Notes: a model not told the origin generated them from the sequence alone. DNA of 64,000 nucleotides from Pseudomonas maumuensis (GCF_019139675.1 NZ_CP077077.1:3596001-3660000); one strand, 5' to 3'. Positions 41,488 to 50,853 are shown, counted from the first letter of the stretch. Made by a program: numbers and translations.

Positions 41488-42630
41488 TTAACGCGCTGCG
41501 GCTTGTTGAGCCTGCGCCGGTACCACCGGCATGCCAGGGGCAAGGCCGGCGGGGCTGCCGACGATGACCTGGTCACCGGCGCGCAACCCTTCGGTGATCT
41601 GCCAGCGCGAGCCGTGCATCCCGCCGGTGCGCACGCTACGCGCCTCGGCCAGGTTGCCGGTGCCGACCACCAGCACCCGCGCCTCGCCGTCGCTACCGCG
41701 CTGCACCGCGCGCTGCGGCACCAGGATCGCCTGCTGGTCGGTGCCCTGCGGGGTGCGCACGCGCACGTACATGCCCGGCAGCAGGATGCCGTCGGCATTG
41801 TCAAAGCGACCGCGCAAGGTGACCTGGCCGGTGCCACGGTCGACCGCCACGTCGGTGAACATCAGCGCGCCCTGGCGCTGGTAGTCGGTGCCTTCCACCT
41901 GGGCCGTCAGCGCCTTGTCGTCGCCAGCGCCGAGCGCGCCGTCCTTGAGGGCCTGACGCAGACGCAGGGCTTCGGCGGCGGACTGGGTGAAGTCGACGTA
42001 GATCGGATCGAGCTGCTGGATGCGCGCCATCAAGGTGGCGTCGCCCTGCCCGACCAAGGCGCCTTCGGTGGCCAGGGCGCGGCCGATGCGGCCAGAGATC
42101 GGCGCGGTGACCGTGGCATAGCCCAGGTTCAGGCGCGCGGTCTGCACGTCGGCCTGGGCCGAGCGCACGGCCGCCTGGGCGCTGCGCAACTCGGCGCTGG
42201 CTGTGTCGAAGTCCTGCTGGCTGACCGCCTCGATCTTGACCAGCGGCTCATAGCGCTTGACCCGTGCCTGGGCCTCCTGCTGCACCGCCTGGGCCCGCGC
42301 AAGGTCGGCCTCGACGCGCGCCAGGGCGGCCTTGAACGGTGCCGGGTCGATCTGGAACAGCACATCGCCGGCCTTGACGTCGGCGCCTTCCTCGAAACGC
42401 TTGTGCAGGACAATGCCGGCCACCCGGGCACGCACCTCGGCCACCCGCATCGGCTCGACCCGGCCCGGCAGGGTCGAGGCCAGGGCCAGTTGCTCACTGG
42501 CCAGCGTCACGGTCTCCACCGGAAATGCCATTTCAGTCGCGGCCTGCTGTTCTTCAGCCGCTCCGCAGCCGGCCAGTGCCACCGCCACTGCCAGCCAGCT
42601 GGCCATCCCTATTGCACGCAAATTGCTCAT
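41488..42630 (-). CDS. RND efflux periplasmic adaptor, system 2
   Basis: A 380-residue membrane fusion lipoprotein (lipobox LAGC, Cys22 region). The barrel-sandwich halves are VRARVAGIVLHKRFEEGADVKAGDVLFQIDP and NLGYATVTAPISGRIGRALATEG, with an alpha-hairpin between them. It heads the adaptor-pump-channel operon, preceded by a plausible promoter. It is divergent from the Rieske-FAD gene. Unlike many such operons, no TetR or LysR repressor is encoded next to it. Confidence 0.9.
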   Translation of the reverse strand: MSNLRAIGMASWLAVAVALAGCGAAEEQQAATEMAFPVETVTLASEQLALASTLPGRVEPMRVAEVRARVAGIVLHKRFEEGADVKAGDVLFQIDPAPFKAALARVEADLARAQAVQQEAQARVKRYEPLVKIEAVSQQDFDTASAELRSAQAAVRSAQADVQTARLNLGYATVTAPISGRIGRALATEGALVGQGDATLMARIQQLDPIYVDFTQSAAEALRLRQALKDGALGAGDDKALTAQVEGTDYQRQGALMFTDVAVDRGTGQVTLRGRFDNADGILLPGMYVRVRTPQGTDQQAILVPQRAVQRGSDGEARVLVVGTGNLAEARSVRTGGMHGSRWQITEGLRAGDQVIVGSPAGLAPGMPVVPAQAQQAAAR

Positions 42631-42665
42631 GAACTCACCCGAGCCGTTAACTAAAATTGGCGCGA

Positions 42666-42694
42666 ATGGTACTTACACATTTGATTTGAGTCAA
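42666..42694 (-). promoter_or_regulatory. Candidate sigma-70 promoter of RND system 2
   Basis: On the - strand, TTGACT (42694-42689) and TACCAT (42671-42666) are separated by 17 bases, about 36 bases before the adaptor start. The surrounding sequence is AT-rich and holds repeated CAAATGA/CAAATG-like elements that could be operator half-sites. Confidence 0.4.
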
Positions 42695-42810
42695 TTTAGT
42701 CTCATTTGAAGTTTTTGTGAAAAGTTGTAATCAGCACCTCCGATCGTCGGCTGACCGCAGCCCGGGCCCATGGTGGGCGTCAAATGAACACATCCCCTGA
42801 GGAGTTCCCC

Positions 42811-44346
42811 ATGACCTTCCATGCCGTGGCCAGCCTCGACCAACTCGAAGAACACCGTCCCCTGCGCGTCCAGGCCGGCACCGAAGACATCGTCCTGGTG
42901 CGCCAGGGTGAGCGGGTGCGTGCCTACCAGGCCAACTGCCCGCATGAGGGCGCACCACTGGAACAAGGCGCGGTCTGTGGTGGATTGCTGATCTGCCCCT
43001 GGCACAAGGCCGCCTTTGCCGTGGACGAGGGCGCCGTGTGCGAGCCCCCGGCGCTGACCGGCCTGCGCCGGCATGCCGTGGAGGTCAGGGACGGCCAGGT
43101 ATGGGTAGACGACCAGCCACTGCCCGAGGCCGATGCGCCGCGCCACCGCGACGCACGCACCTTCGTCGTGGTGGGCGCCGGCGCCGCCGGGGCGGCCGCC
43201 ATCGCCACCTTGCTCGACCATGGTTTTGCCGGCCGCCTGTTGTGGATCGACCAGGAACAGCCGAACGCCTACGATCGCACCGCCCTGAGCAAGTTCGTCA
43301 TCGCCGGGCAGATGCCGGTGGACGAAGTAGCCTCACTGCTCGCGCCAGTCGACCTGCGCCGAGGCCAACTGCAGCGCATTCACGGCAAGGTACGCGCGCT
43401 GGATGCCGGCAAGCGCCTGATCAGCCTGGCCGACGGCCAGCAGTTGAAGTACGACGCCGCCCTGCTGGCCACCGGCGGCAAGCCCAGCCGCCCCCAGCTT
43501 CCCGGCGTGCAATTGCCCGGCATCTGCGTGCTGCGCTCGCGCACCGATGCCGCCCAGTTGCTCGACCTGGCCGAGCCAGGCCAGCCGGTGGTGATCGTCG
43601 GTGACGGTTTCATCGGCCTGGAGGCCGCCAGCGCCCTGCGCAAGTACGGCTTGCAGGTGCATGTAGTCACACGCCGTGCCATCCCGCTGGCCCGGCAATT
43701 GGGCGAGCGCATCGGCCAGGCCCTGCGCGAGCTGCATGAGTGCAAGGGTGTGCAGTTCCACGGGCCGACCGAGGTGCTCGGCTTCGACGGTCATGAGCGC
43801 GTCGAGGCCGTGCTGCTGGCCAACGGCGAGCGCCTGGAAACCGCGCTGGTGCTGCTGGGCACCGGCGTCACCCCGGCCACCCGCTTCGTCCTGGGCCTGC
43901 CCCTGGCCGAAGACCACTCGCTCACGGTGGACGCGCACCTGCAGGCCGCCGACGGCCTGTGGGCAGCCGGCGATATCGCCACCTTCCCCCTGGCCGGTCG
44001 CCCGGTGCGCATCGAGCATTGGCGCCTGGCCCAACAGCACGGCGTGATCGCCGCCGCCAACATGCTCGGCGAGCGGCGCCGCTACGACGATGTGCCGTTC
44101 TTCTGGACCTACCACCACGGGTACACCTATGAAGTGCTCGGGCATGCCAGCGGCTGGAACCGCATCGAGTACGTCGGCACGCCGGAACAGGGCGACTTCA
44201 TCGCCCTGCAATGCCTGGACGATCAGGTCGAAGCGGTGGTCGCCAAGGGCTATTCACGGGCCATGGCCGTGCTGTCGCAGCGCATGAAGCGGCCGCTGTC
44301 GAGCCGCGAGGCGCGTGAGCTGATCGATGCATGGCCGGAGCGATGA
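42811..44346 (+). CDS. Rieske-FAD oxidoreductase fusion (AIFM3-like)
   Basis: A 511-residue protein. The N-terminal Rieske [2Fe-2S] domain (1-105) has ligands Cys43-His45 and Cys62-His65 (CPHEG, CPWHK). An FAD/NAD-dependent pyridine-nucleotide disulfide-type reductase follows (115-400; VVVGAGAAGAAAI, VIVGDGFIGLEAASAL, GLWAAGDIA), then a C-terminal reductase dimer-like domain. It probably acts as a ferredoxin-type electron-transfer reductase. AGGAG lies six bases before ATG 42811, making that start better than an in-frame ATG at 42784. It is divergent from RND system 2 and precedes an aldo/keto reductase. Confidence 0.85.
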   Translation: MTFHAVASLDQLEEHRPLRVQAGTEDIVLVRQGERVRAYQANCPHEGAPLEQGAVCGGLLICPWHKAAFAVDEGAVCEPPALTGLRRHAVEVRDGQVWVDDQPLPEADAPRHRDARTFVVVGAGAAGAAAIATLLDHGFAGRLLWIDQEQPNAYDRTALSKFVIAGQMPVDEVASLLAPVDLRRGQLQRIHGKVRALDAGKRLISLADGQQLKYDAALLATGGKPSRPQLPGVQLPGICVLRSRTDAAQLLDLAEPGQPVVIVGDGFIGLEAASALRKYGLQVHVVTRRAIPLARQLGERIGQALRELHECKGVQFHGPTEVLGFDGHERVEAVLLANGERLETALVLLGTGVTPATRFVLGLPLAEDHSLTVDAHLQAADGLWAAGDIATFPLAGRPVRIEHWRLAQQHGVIAAANMLGERRRYDDVPFFWTYHHGYTYEVLGHASGWNRIEYVGTPEQGDFIALQCLDDQVEAVVAKGYSRAMAVLSQRMKRPLSSREARELIDAWPER

Positions 44347-44455
44347 GCCATTCGCCAGCCCCTGGAAACGGCACCTGGCCCGCACTTTCAAAGCAGGGCG
44401 GAACTGTGTAAAAGAGGGGAACCCCTCTCGCGGCACCAGAAAAGGATTATCTGCA

Positions 44456-45463
44456 ATGATCTACCGCCCCCTCGGCCATTCTGGCCTGCAAGTCTCGGCA
44501 CTCACCCTCGGCAGCATGATGTTCGGGGAACAGACCAGTACCGAAGACTCGCTGCGGATCATCGACAAGGCCTGGGACCAGGGCATCAACTTCGTCGACA
44601 CCGCCGATGTCTACAATGGCGGGCGCTCCGAGGAGATCGTCGGCGAGGCGGTGGCGCGCAACCGTCACGAGTGGATCATCGCCTCCAAGGCCGGCTATGG
44701 CCCGGTCGATGGCCTGCCGAACCGCAGCGGCCTGTCGCGCAAGCATCTGTTCAATGCCATCGAGGCCACCCTCACGCGCATGGGCACCGACTACCTGGAC
44801 ATCTACTACCTGCACCGCGAGGACCATTCGGTACCGCTGGAAGAGACGGTGCGCGCCATCGGCGACCTGCTGGCACAAGGCAAGATCCGCTACTGGGGCG
44901 TGTCCAACTTCCGCGGCTGGCGCATCGCCGAGATCTGCAACGTGGCGCAAAGGCTCGGCGTGGCCAAGCCGGTGGTCAGCCAGCCGCTGTACAACATCGT
45001 CAACCGCCAGGCCGAGCCCGAGCAACTGACCGCCGCCGCCTACCATGGCCTGGGCGTGGTGCCGTTCAGCCCGTTGGCCCGTGGCGTGCTCAGCGGTAAG
45101 TACGCGCCAGGCTCCACTCCCGACGAAGGCAGCCGTGCTGGGCGCCAGGACAAGCGCATCATGGAGGTGGAATGGCGCCAGGAATCGCTGACCATCGCCC
45201 AGAAGATCCATGCCTATACCGAGGCCAAGGGCGTGGGCATCGTCGAGTTCGCCATCGCCTGGGTGCTGAACAACCGCCTGGTCAGCTCGGCCATCGTCGG
45301 GCCGCGCACCGAGGCGCAGTGGGACACCTATGCCGGCGCGCTGGAGGTGAAGGTCACGGCGGAGGACGAAGCTTTCATCGATTCGCTGGTGACGCCGGGC
45401 CATGCCTCGACCCCAGGCTTCAACGATGTCGCCCACTTCGTCAGCGGGCGCCTGGCGCGCTGA
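44456..45463 (+). CDS. Aldo/keto reductase
   Basis: A 335-residue NADPH-dependent TIM-barrel reductase of the potassium-channel-beta-like/YajO branch. The catalytic tetrad is intact: Asp48, Tyr53, Lys78, His120 (FVDTADVYN, IASKAGY, YYLHRED). The cofactor segment SNFRGWRI and C-terminal VSSAIVGPRTEAQW are typical. ATG 44456 has AAGGA upstream. It is followed by a hairpin at 45473-45494. The natural aldehyde or ketone substrate is unknown. Confidence 0.9.
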   Translation: MIYRPLGHSGLQVSALTLGSMMFGEQTSTEDSLRIIDKAWDQGINFVDTADVYNGGRSEEIVGEAVARNRHEWIIASKAGYGPVDGLPNRSGLSRKHLFNAIEATLTRMGTDYLDIYYLHREDHSVPLEETVRAIGDLLAQGKIRYWGVSNFRGWRIAEICNVAQRLGVAKPVVSQPLYNIVNRQAEPEQLTAAAYHGLGVVPFSPLARGVLSGKYAPGSTPDEGSRAGRQDKRIMEVEWRQESLTIAQKIHAYTEAKGVGIVEFAIAWVLNNRLVSSAIVGPRTEAQWDTYAGALEVKVTAEDEAFIDSLVTPGHASTPGFNDVAHFVSGRLAR

Positions 45464-45472
45464 ACGGGCTTC

Positions 45473-45494
45473 GGGAGCGGGCAAGCCCGCTCCC
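45473..45494. terminator. Perfect GC-rich hairpin after the aldo/keto reductase gene
   Basis: GGGAGCGGGC (45473-45482) and GCCCGCTCCC (45485-45494) are an exact ten-base inverted repeat around AA. There is no T tract, so it may be a terminator, an RNA stabiliser or a single REP unit. Confidence 0.5.
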
Positions 45495-45566
45495 TCAGCT
45501 GTGCCCATGGTGGCCCGCCCCGATTACTGGCATTGTGTGTCTTTCCCAGCGCAAAGGACGCGCTCC

Positions 45567-46199
45567 ATGGCCCTGCACCTCTGGTTGACCTTTTCCTTCG
45601 CCTACCTGCTCACCTCGCTGATCCCCGGCCCAAATGTGCTGCTCACCGTACGCAATGCATTGCGCTACGGCCCTTCCGGCATGGGCATGACCCTGTTCGG
45701 CAACCTCACCGCGCAACTGCTGACGATCACCGCCGTGGCCATGGGCGTGGGCGCCCTGCTGATCTCGCTGCCCACGGCGTTCCTGGTGCTGAAGCTGGCC
45801 GGCGCCGCTTACCTGATCTACCTCGGCCTGCGCCAGTTGCTGGGTAAAGGAGCCCCCATCGCCCCAACGGCGCAGCTGGCCGCGACGCCGCCCCAGACGC
45901 AATGGCGGATCGCCGTGGAAGCCTTCCTGGTCTCGGCGAGCAACCCCAAGACCCTGGTGTTCTTCTGCGCCTTCCTGCCACAGTTCCTCGAGCCCGGGCG
46001 GCCGATCTTCGGCCAGTTCGCGGCCATGTACCTGAGCGGCTCGCTGATCGTCTGCCTGGTGCATTCCTTCTACTGCTTCACCGCCTGGCGCTTCGGCCTG
46101 CGCCTGAAGGCTTCGCCCCTGGCGGCCTGGTTCAAGCGAGCCAGCGGCGCGCTGTTCATCGGCCTGGGCGTGCGTCTGCTCAACACCCGGGCGGTGTAG
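45567..46199 (+). CDS. LysE/RhtB-family exporter
   Basis: A 210-residue inner-membrane exporter with about six helices. The signature LIPGPNVLLTVRNALRYGPSGM is the classic RhtB/LysE start, and SASNPKTLVFFCAFLPQF is the second conserved block. AAAGGA lies before ATG 45567. It follows the reductase on the same strand but beyond the hairpin at 45473, so it is probably transcribed separately. The substrate, presumably an amino acid or a derivative, is unknown. Confidence 0.88.
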   Translation: MALHLWLTFSFAYLLTSLIPGPNVLLTVRNALRYGPSGMGMTLFGNLTAQLLTITAVAMGVGALLISLPTAFLVLKLAGAAYLIYLGLRQLLGKGAPIAPTAQLAATPPQTQWRIAVEAFLVSASNPKTLVFFCAFLPQFLEPGRPIFGQFAAMYLSGSLIVCLVHSFYCFTAWRFGLRLKASPLAAWFKRASGALFIGLGVRLLNTRAV

Positions 46200-46202
46200 G
46201 CC

Positions 46203-47390
46203 TCACTCGCTCGCCAGCATGGCCAGGGTGGCGATCATCGCCAGCACGGCGAACCCGCAGGCTACGTAGCCCAGGGCCCCCAGACCCAGCGCCTGGATTG
46301 CCACGCCGCCCAACGCCGCACCAGCGGCGATACCGGCGTTGGCCGCCGAAACGTTCAAGGTTCCGGCCAGGGCCTGGGCCTTGGCGCCGGCCTGCATCAC
46401 CCGCACCTGGCAGACCGGGAACAGCGCCGTGTAGGCGATGCCCCATAGCACTAGCGCGCCACCCAACAGCCACGCCGTGTCGATCAACGGGGTGACCGCG
46501 CCCATGCCCAGCGCCAGCATCGCCAACAGCAGCAGGGTTGCCCGCAGCGGGCTGCGATCGACGATGCGCCCGGCCAGGCCGTTGCCGAGCATACCGACCA
46601 CGCCGAAGCCCATCAGCCACCAACCCACTTCGCCGGTCGGCACGGCGGCCAGCTGTTCGAGCGTCTCGGCCAGGTAGGTGTAGGCAGTGAACATGGCAGT
46701 GAACACCAGCGCCGAGAGCAGCACATGGGCGATGAAACGGCGGTCCTTGAGGATCACCGTCTGCCGCTCCCCCGGCGCACGGGCGGGTGCCGCCGGCACA
46801 GTCGGCAGCCACGCCCACATCAACAGCGCCACCAGCAGGCACAGCCCGGCGAGCAAGGCGAAACTGCCACGCCAGCCGACCAGCCCGGCAGCCAGCGTGC
46901 CCAATGGGATGCCGAAGACAAATGCGGCGGTGATGCCCAGGTACACCCGAGACACCGCCCAGCCCTCGCGCCCCGCCCCGGCCAATTGCCCGGCGCTTTC
47001 GCTGGCGGTGCCCCAATACACCGGCAAGGCCAGCGCGGCGATGAAGCGTGCCAATGCCAGCACCCAGATGTTCGTCGCCAGCGCCGACAGCGCGTTGGAC
47101 GCGGCGAACACCAGCAGGATGGCGATGAACAGTCCCTTGCGCGGCATCGCCGACAGCCAGGCGGTGAGCGGCGGCCCGAACAGCATCACGGTCACGGCGA
47201 ACAGCGTGACCAACTGGCCCGCGCCCGCGACGGACAGGCCAAGGTCGCGGGCCAGCGCCGGCAGCAGGCCGAGAATCAGAAATTCGGTGGTCAGTACCGC
47301 GAAGCCGCCGATGGCGAACAGTCCAATGGACAGCCCCGTACGCGGCGTCGGGCGCGTGAGGGTGGCGTGGGTCAAGCTGGGGGTGGACAT
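46203..47390 (-). CDS. MFS exporter (AraJ/YdhP-like, DHA1 family)
   Basis: A 395-residue major-facilitator transporter with twelve predicted helices. The loop 2-3 motif is RKG-like (LSAMPRKGLFI), and motif C is near GTASESAGQLAG/GIPLGTLAAGLVGWRGSF. The branch resembles AraJ/YdhP exporters of sugars, purine nucleosides or drugs. It is divergent from a LysR gene at 47502, its probable regulator. It is convergent with the LysE gene, three bases apart. Confidence 0.88.
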   Translation of the reverse strand: MSTPSLTHATLTRPTPRTGLSIGLFAIGGFAVLTTEFLILGLLPALARDLGLSVAGAGQLVTLFAVTVMLFGPPLTAWLSAMPRKGLFIAILLVFAASNALSALATNIWVLALARFIAALALPVYWGTASESAGQLAGAGREGWAVSRVYLGITAAFVFGIPLGTLAAGLVGWRGSFALLAGLCLLVALLMWAWLPTVPAAPARAPGERQTVILKDRRFIAHVLLSALVFTAMFTAYTYLAETLEQLAAVPTGEVGWWLMGFGVVGMLGNGLAGRIVDRSPLRATLLLLAMLALGMGAVTPLIDTAWLLGGALVLWGIAYTALFPVCQVRVMQAGAKAQALAGTLNVSAANAGIAAGAALGGVAIQALGLGALGYVACGFAVLAMIATLAMLASE

Positions 47391-47501
47391 CGACTGCGAT
47401 CCTTGATGAATGGCAGGCCAGCTTAATCTGGAATATGGCTCCGATTACTGGTACTTATTCCCTTATCAAGTGAATCTAGTTCAGCAATCGAAGGCCTTGC
47501 C

Positions 47502-48422
47502 ATGTCTGCCTCGGAACGCCTCAAGGACATCGACTTCTTCGTCAGCGTGGCCAACGCTGGCAGCTTCATCGCCGCCGCCGAACGCATGAACCTCACCAGC
47601 TCCGCCGTGAGCAAGGGCATCGCGCGCCTGGAGAAGCGCCTGCAGGTGCGCCTGTTCGAACGCACCACCCGGCGCCTGGCCCTGACCGACAGCGGCGCCG
47701 ACTACTACCGCACCTGCACCCGCGTGCTGGCGGACATCGAGGAAGCCGAACTGGCCCTCAACGATGAACACAAGACGCCCTGCGGCAAGCTGCGCATCGA
47801 CCTGCCGGCCACCTTCGGCCGTCTGCACGGGCTCCCCGCCGTACTGGACTTCGCCGCGCGGCATCCACGGCTGCAACCGCACATCACCCTCTCCGACCGC
47901 TTCGTCGATCTGGTCGAGGACGGCATCGACATCGTCGTGCGCATCGGCGGACCGCAGGCCTGGCAGCCGGGCATCGAGCACCGTTACCTGGGCAGCCAGC
48001 GCCTGGTGTTCTGCGCCGCCCCCGCCTACCTGGCCCGCCACGGCACGCCCCATGACCTGCAGCAACTGCAGGCCCAGGGCTGCGTACTCTATGCCTGCGC
48101 AGACGGCAGCACGCCGGCCCTGCACTTTGCCGGCGCCCGCCCGGGCCTGACGCAGCTGCGCGGCATGCCCGGGCGCCTGGCCATCGGCGATGCCGAAGGG
48201 CAAGCGCTGGCGGTCAGCGCCGGGCACGGCATCGCCCAGTTGCCGACCTGGCTGGTCCAGCGCCAGCTCGATGAAGGGACGCTGCAGCAGGTACTACCGG
48301 CGTACGCGATGGAAGGATTGCCGATAAACCTGGCCTGGCGCCGCAACCGCGGACACCTACCCAAGGTGAGCGCGATGGTCCAGGCCCTGGCCGAGCGCCT
48401 GGGGCCGCTGATTCAGGGCTGA
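47502..48422 (+). CDS. LysR-family regulator (divergent from MFS exporter)
   Basis: A 306-residue LysR regulator. The helix-turn-helix at about 8-65 reads DFFVSVANAGSFIAAAERMNLTSSAVSKGIARLE, followed by a CrgA-type effector domain (DLVEDGIDIVVRIGGP). The divergent position 111 bases from the MFS exporter suggests it controls that gene. It is convergent with nfsB. Confidence 0.9.
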   Translation: MSASERLKDIDFFVSVANAGSFIAAAERMNLTSSAVSKGIARLEKRLQVRLFERTTRRLALTDSGADYYRTCTRVLADIEEAELALNDEHKTPCGKLRIDLPATFGRLHGLPAVLDFAARHPRLQPHITLSDRFVDLVEDGIDIVVRIGGPQAWQPGIEHRYLGSQRLVFCAAPAYLARHGTPHDLQQLQAQGCVLYACADGSTPALHFAGARPGLTQLRGMPGRLAIGDAEGQALAVSAGHGIAQLPTWLVQRQLDEGTLQQVLPAYAMEGLPINLAWRRNRGHLPKVSAMVQALAERLGPLIQG

Positions 48423-48448
48423 CCCAGCTCAAGCGCCACTGCCGATAC

Positions 48449-49102
48449 TCACAGGAAGGTAAATACCTGCCCCGCCGCCAACCGCGACTTGCTCAGCCCG
48501 GCGTTGAAATCCTCCTCGCTGCGGTAGCCCAGGCTGAGCAGCACCACGCTGGTGTAGCCCTGCTCGCGCAGGCCCAGTTCGGCATCCAGGGCCTTGGCAT
48601 CGAAGCCTTCGATCGGCGTGGCGTCCAGGCCGTGGGCGGCGGCGCCGAGCAGCGCGGTGCCCAGGGCCAGGTAGACCTGCTTCTCCATCCAGTGCTGCAA
48701 GTCCTTGAAGTCATGGCGGTGCAGGTCGACATAACCGCGGCGGGTCTGGTCCTGGACATCGCGGGCCTGCTCAGTGCGGAAGCGGCCATCGGCGGCCTCT
48801 TGCGCCAGCACCGCCTGCAGATGGGCTTCGGTGATGTTGGTACGGGCGGCGAACACGATCACATGGGAGGCATCGCGCAGCTTCGGGCTGTTGTAGGCGA
48901 ATCGCGCATCGGTGGCCTTGGCCAGGCGCGCCTTGCCTTCGGCGCTGTCGGCCACGACGAAGTGCCAGGGCTGCGAATTGACCGAGGACGGGCTGTGGCG
49001 CAACTGCTCGAGCAACGCGTCGATGGTGGCCTGGGGGATTTTGCGGCTGGCGTCGTAGGCCTTGGTGGTGTAACGGCGTTTGGCGAGGGCAACGGTGTCC
49101 AT
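48449..49102 (-). CDS. nfsB: Oxygen-insensitive NAD(P)H nitroreductase (NfsB-like)
   Basis: A 217-residue FMN-dependent nitroreductase and dihydropteridine reductase-like enzyme. Landmarks are KRRYTTKAYDASRKIP (FMN phosphate site), LRHSPSSVNSQPWHFVVADS and the C-terminal TSVVLLSLGYRSEEDFNAGLSKSRL. It reduces nitroaromatics and quinones with two electrons. GAGGAA lies nine bases before ATG 49102. It is divergent from a LysR gene at 49206. Confidence 0.9.
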   Translation of the reverse strand: MDTVALAKRRYTTKAYDASRKIPQATIDALLEQLRHSPSSVNSQPWHFVVADSAEGKARLAKATDARFAYNSPKLRDASHVIVFAARTNITEAHLQAVLAQEAADGRFRTEQARDVQDQTRRGYVDLHRHDFKDLQHWMEKQVYLALGTALLGAAAHGLDATPIEGFDAKALDAELGLREQGYTSVVLLSLGYRSEEDFNAGLSKSRLAAGQVFTFL

Positions 49103-49205
49103 CTAGGGCAATTCCTCAAGGGTTCGTGAATGAATGGCATCTTATCTTCCCGACCGCAAAGAAAAACCAGCACAATGCAGCAACACTTTCATCCCCGGAG
49201 TGAAA

Positions 49206-50126
49206 ATGCTGCGCATCAACGACCTCGAACTGTTCGCCCGTGCCAGCGCCTTGGGCAGCTTCACAGCCGCGGCCCACGAGGCCGACCTGCTGCCCGGCCA
49301 GGTGGCCGCGGCGATCAAGCGCCTGGAGCGCGAGCTCGATGTGCGGCTGTTCGCCCGCACCACCCGCAGCCTGCGCCTGACCGCCGAAGGCGAGCTGTAC
49401 CTACCCACCGCCCAGCGCGTGATCGATGCCCTGCGCCAGGGCCGCGAGGACCTGCATGGCAGCCACAGCTGCCTGCGCGGTGTGTTGCAAGTGGCGGCGC
49501 CCTCGGACATGGGCCGCAACCTGCTGCGGCCCTGGCTCAGTGCATTTCGCCGCGAGCACCCGGGGCTGGGCCTGCGCTTCTTCCTCTCCGACCAGTTGGC
49601 CGACCTGTACCGCGACCCGGTGGATGTCGCCATCCGCTACGGCCAGAACGAGGACGCCAACTACATCGCCCTGCCCCTGGCGCCATGGAATCGCCGGGTG
49701 CTGGCGGCCTCTCCGGACTACCTGGCGCGCCATGGCCGCCCGCTGACCCCCGAGGACCTGCAGCAACACGACTGCCTGCTGTACCTGCAGCAAAGCCGGG
49801 TGTACGACAAATGGCGCCTGGGCAACCGCACCGTGCAGGTGCGCGGGCCGTTGTTCAGTGACGATGCCGACGTGGTGCGACGCTGGGCGCTGGAAGGCGA
49901 AGGCATCGTCTACAAGTCGTGGCTGGATGTCAGCGCCGATGTCGCCGCCGGCGAGCTGGAGCTGCTGCTGCCCGAATACCCCGGCGAGCTGACCCCAGTG
50001 ACCCTGGTGTGCCCGCACCGCAAGCAGCTCACCCCCGCCGTTGCCCAGTTGCACCTGTGGCTGCGCGAACGTTTCGCCGCACTGCGCCCGGACGACATGT
50101 TGCAGCCGGTGTCGCCGGGCGTATAG
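49206..50126 (+). CDS. LysR-family regulator (divergent from nfsB)
   Basis: A 306-residue CrgA-type LysR regulator. Helix-turn-helix at about 5-60 (LELFARASALGSFTAAAHEADLLPGQVAAAIKRLE), effector domain with DLYRDPVDVAIRYGQNED. It is divergent from nfsB and is the likely controller of that gene. The ATG at 49206 starts the family-conserved sequence; an in-frame extension to 49134 would be non-homologous. The LysE-type gene starts 34 bases downstream. Confidence 0.9.
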   Translation: MLRINDLELFARASALGSFTAAAHEADLLPGQVAAAIKRLERELDVRLFARTTRSLRLTAEGELYLPTAQRVIDALRQGREDLHGSHSCLRGVLQVAAPSDMGRNLLRPWLSAFRREHPGLGLRFFLSDQLADLYRDPVDVAIRYGQNEDANYIALPLAPWNRRVLAASPDYLARHGRPLTPEDLQQHDCLLYLQQSRVYDKWRLGNRTVQVRGPLFSDDADVVRRWALEGEGIVYKSWLDVSADVAAGELELLLPEYPGELTPVTLVCPHRKQLTPAVAQLHLWLRERFAALRPDDMLQPVSPGV

Positions 50127-50160
50127 TGCATCCACCCCCGACCGCAAGGAGCTGTCATTC

Positions 50161-50775
50161 ATGCCGAGCCTGGAATTTCTCGTCACCGCGCTGATCATCG
50201 TGCTGATCCCCGGCAGCGGAGTCATCCTCACCGTATCGAGCGCCCTGGTGGCCGGGCGACGCGCCTGCCTGTGGACCGCCACCGGCTGCACCCTGGGCAT
50301 CGTCCCACACCTGCTGGCCTCGGTGCTGGGGCTCTCGGCGCTGCTGCACACCAGCGCCCTGGCCTTCCAAGGCCTCAAGTTCGCCGGCGTCGCCTACCTG
50401 CTGTACCTGGCCTACGCCACCTGGCGCGACCGTGCGGCCTTCGCCGTGGACGCGCACGCCACCCCCGCCGCCGCCAGCCAACTGGTGATCAAAGCCTGCC
50501 TGCTGAATATCCTCAACCCCAAGCTGACGCTGTTCTTCCTCGCCTTCCTGCCGCAGTTCATCGTCCCGCAGGCCGGCTCCGCGACCGTGCAGATGCTCAG
50601 CCTCAGCGCTGTGTTCATGGCCATGACCTTCGTCGTCTTCGTCCTCTATGGCCTGCTCGCCCACCTGTTCCGCCGCGCCGTGATCGACTCGCCGAAGGTG
50701 CAGGCCTGGTTGCGCCGCGGCTTCGCCGCCTCATTCGCCGGGCTTGGCCTCAACCTGGCACTGGCGCAGCGCTGA
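50161..50775 (+). CDS. LysE/RhtB-family exporter
   Basis: A 204-residue six-helix exporter. It has VLIPGSGVILTVSSALVAGRRA in the signature position, with Ser instead of the usual Asn/Asp, and NILNPKLTLFFLAFLPQFI as second block. It directly follows the LysR gene and may be co-transcribed with it. Substrate unknown. Confidence 0.87.
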   Translation: MPSLEFLVTALIIVLIPGSGVILTVSSALVAGRRACLWTATGCTLGIVPHLLASVLGLSALLHTSALAFQGLKFAGVAYLLYLAYATWRDRAAFAVDAHATPAAASQLVIKACLLNILNPKLTLFFLAFLPQFIVPQAGSATVQMLSLSAVFMAMTFVVFVLYGLLAHLFRRAVIDSPKVQAWLRRGFAASFAGLGLNLALAQR

Positions 50776-50853
50776 AGGCTGCACAATCGTTCTAAACGCC
50801 CGGGCCGTTTGTGCGTTAAGGTCATCCATCGACCACCCACACGGCCCGCCCCC

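Noticed and set aside
39043..42654. A very long open frame (about 1200 codons) on the + strand across RND system 2
   Set aside because: It is antisense to two clearly recognisable genes (pump and adaptor), has His/Gln/Arg/Gly-rich low-complexity sequence typical of GC-rich shadow frames, and shows no domain.
45473..45494. The hairpin as a CRISPR repeat
   Set aside because: A single inverted repeat with a two-base loop and no array of regularly spaced copies anywhere in the window.
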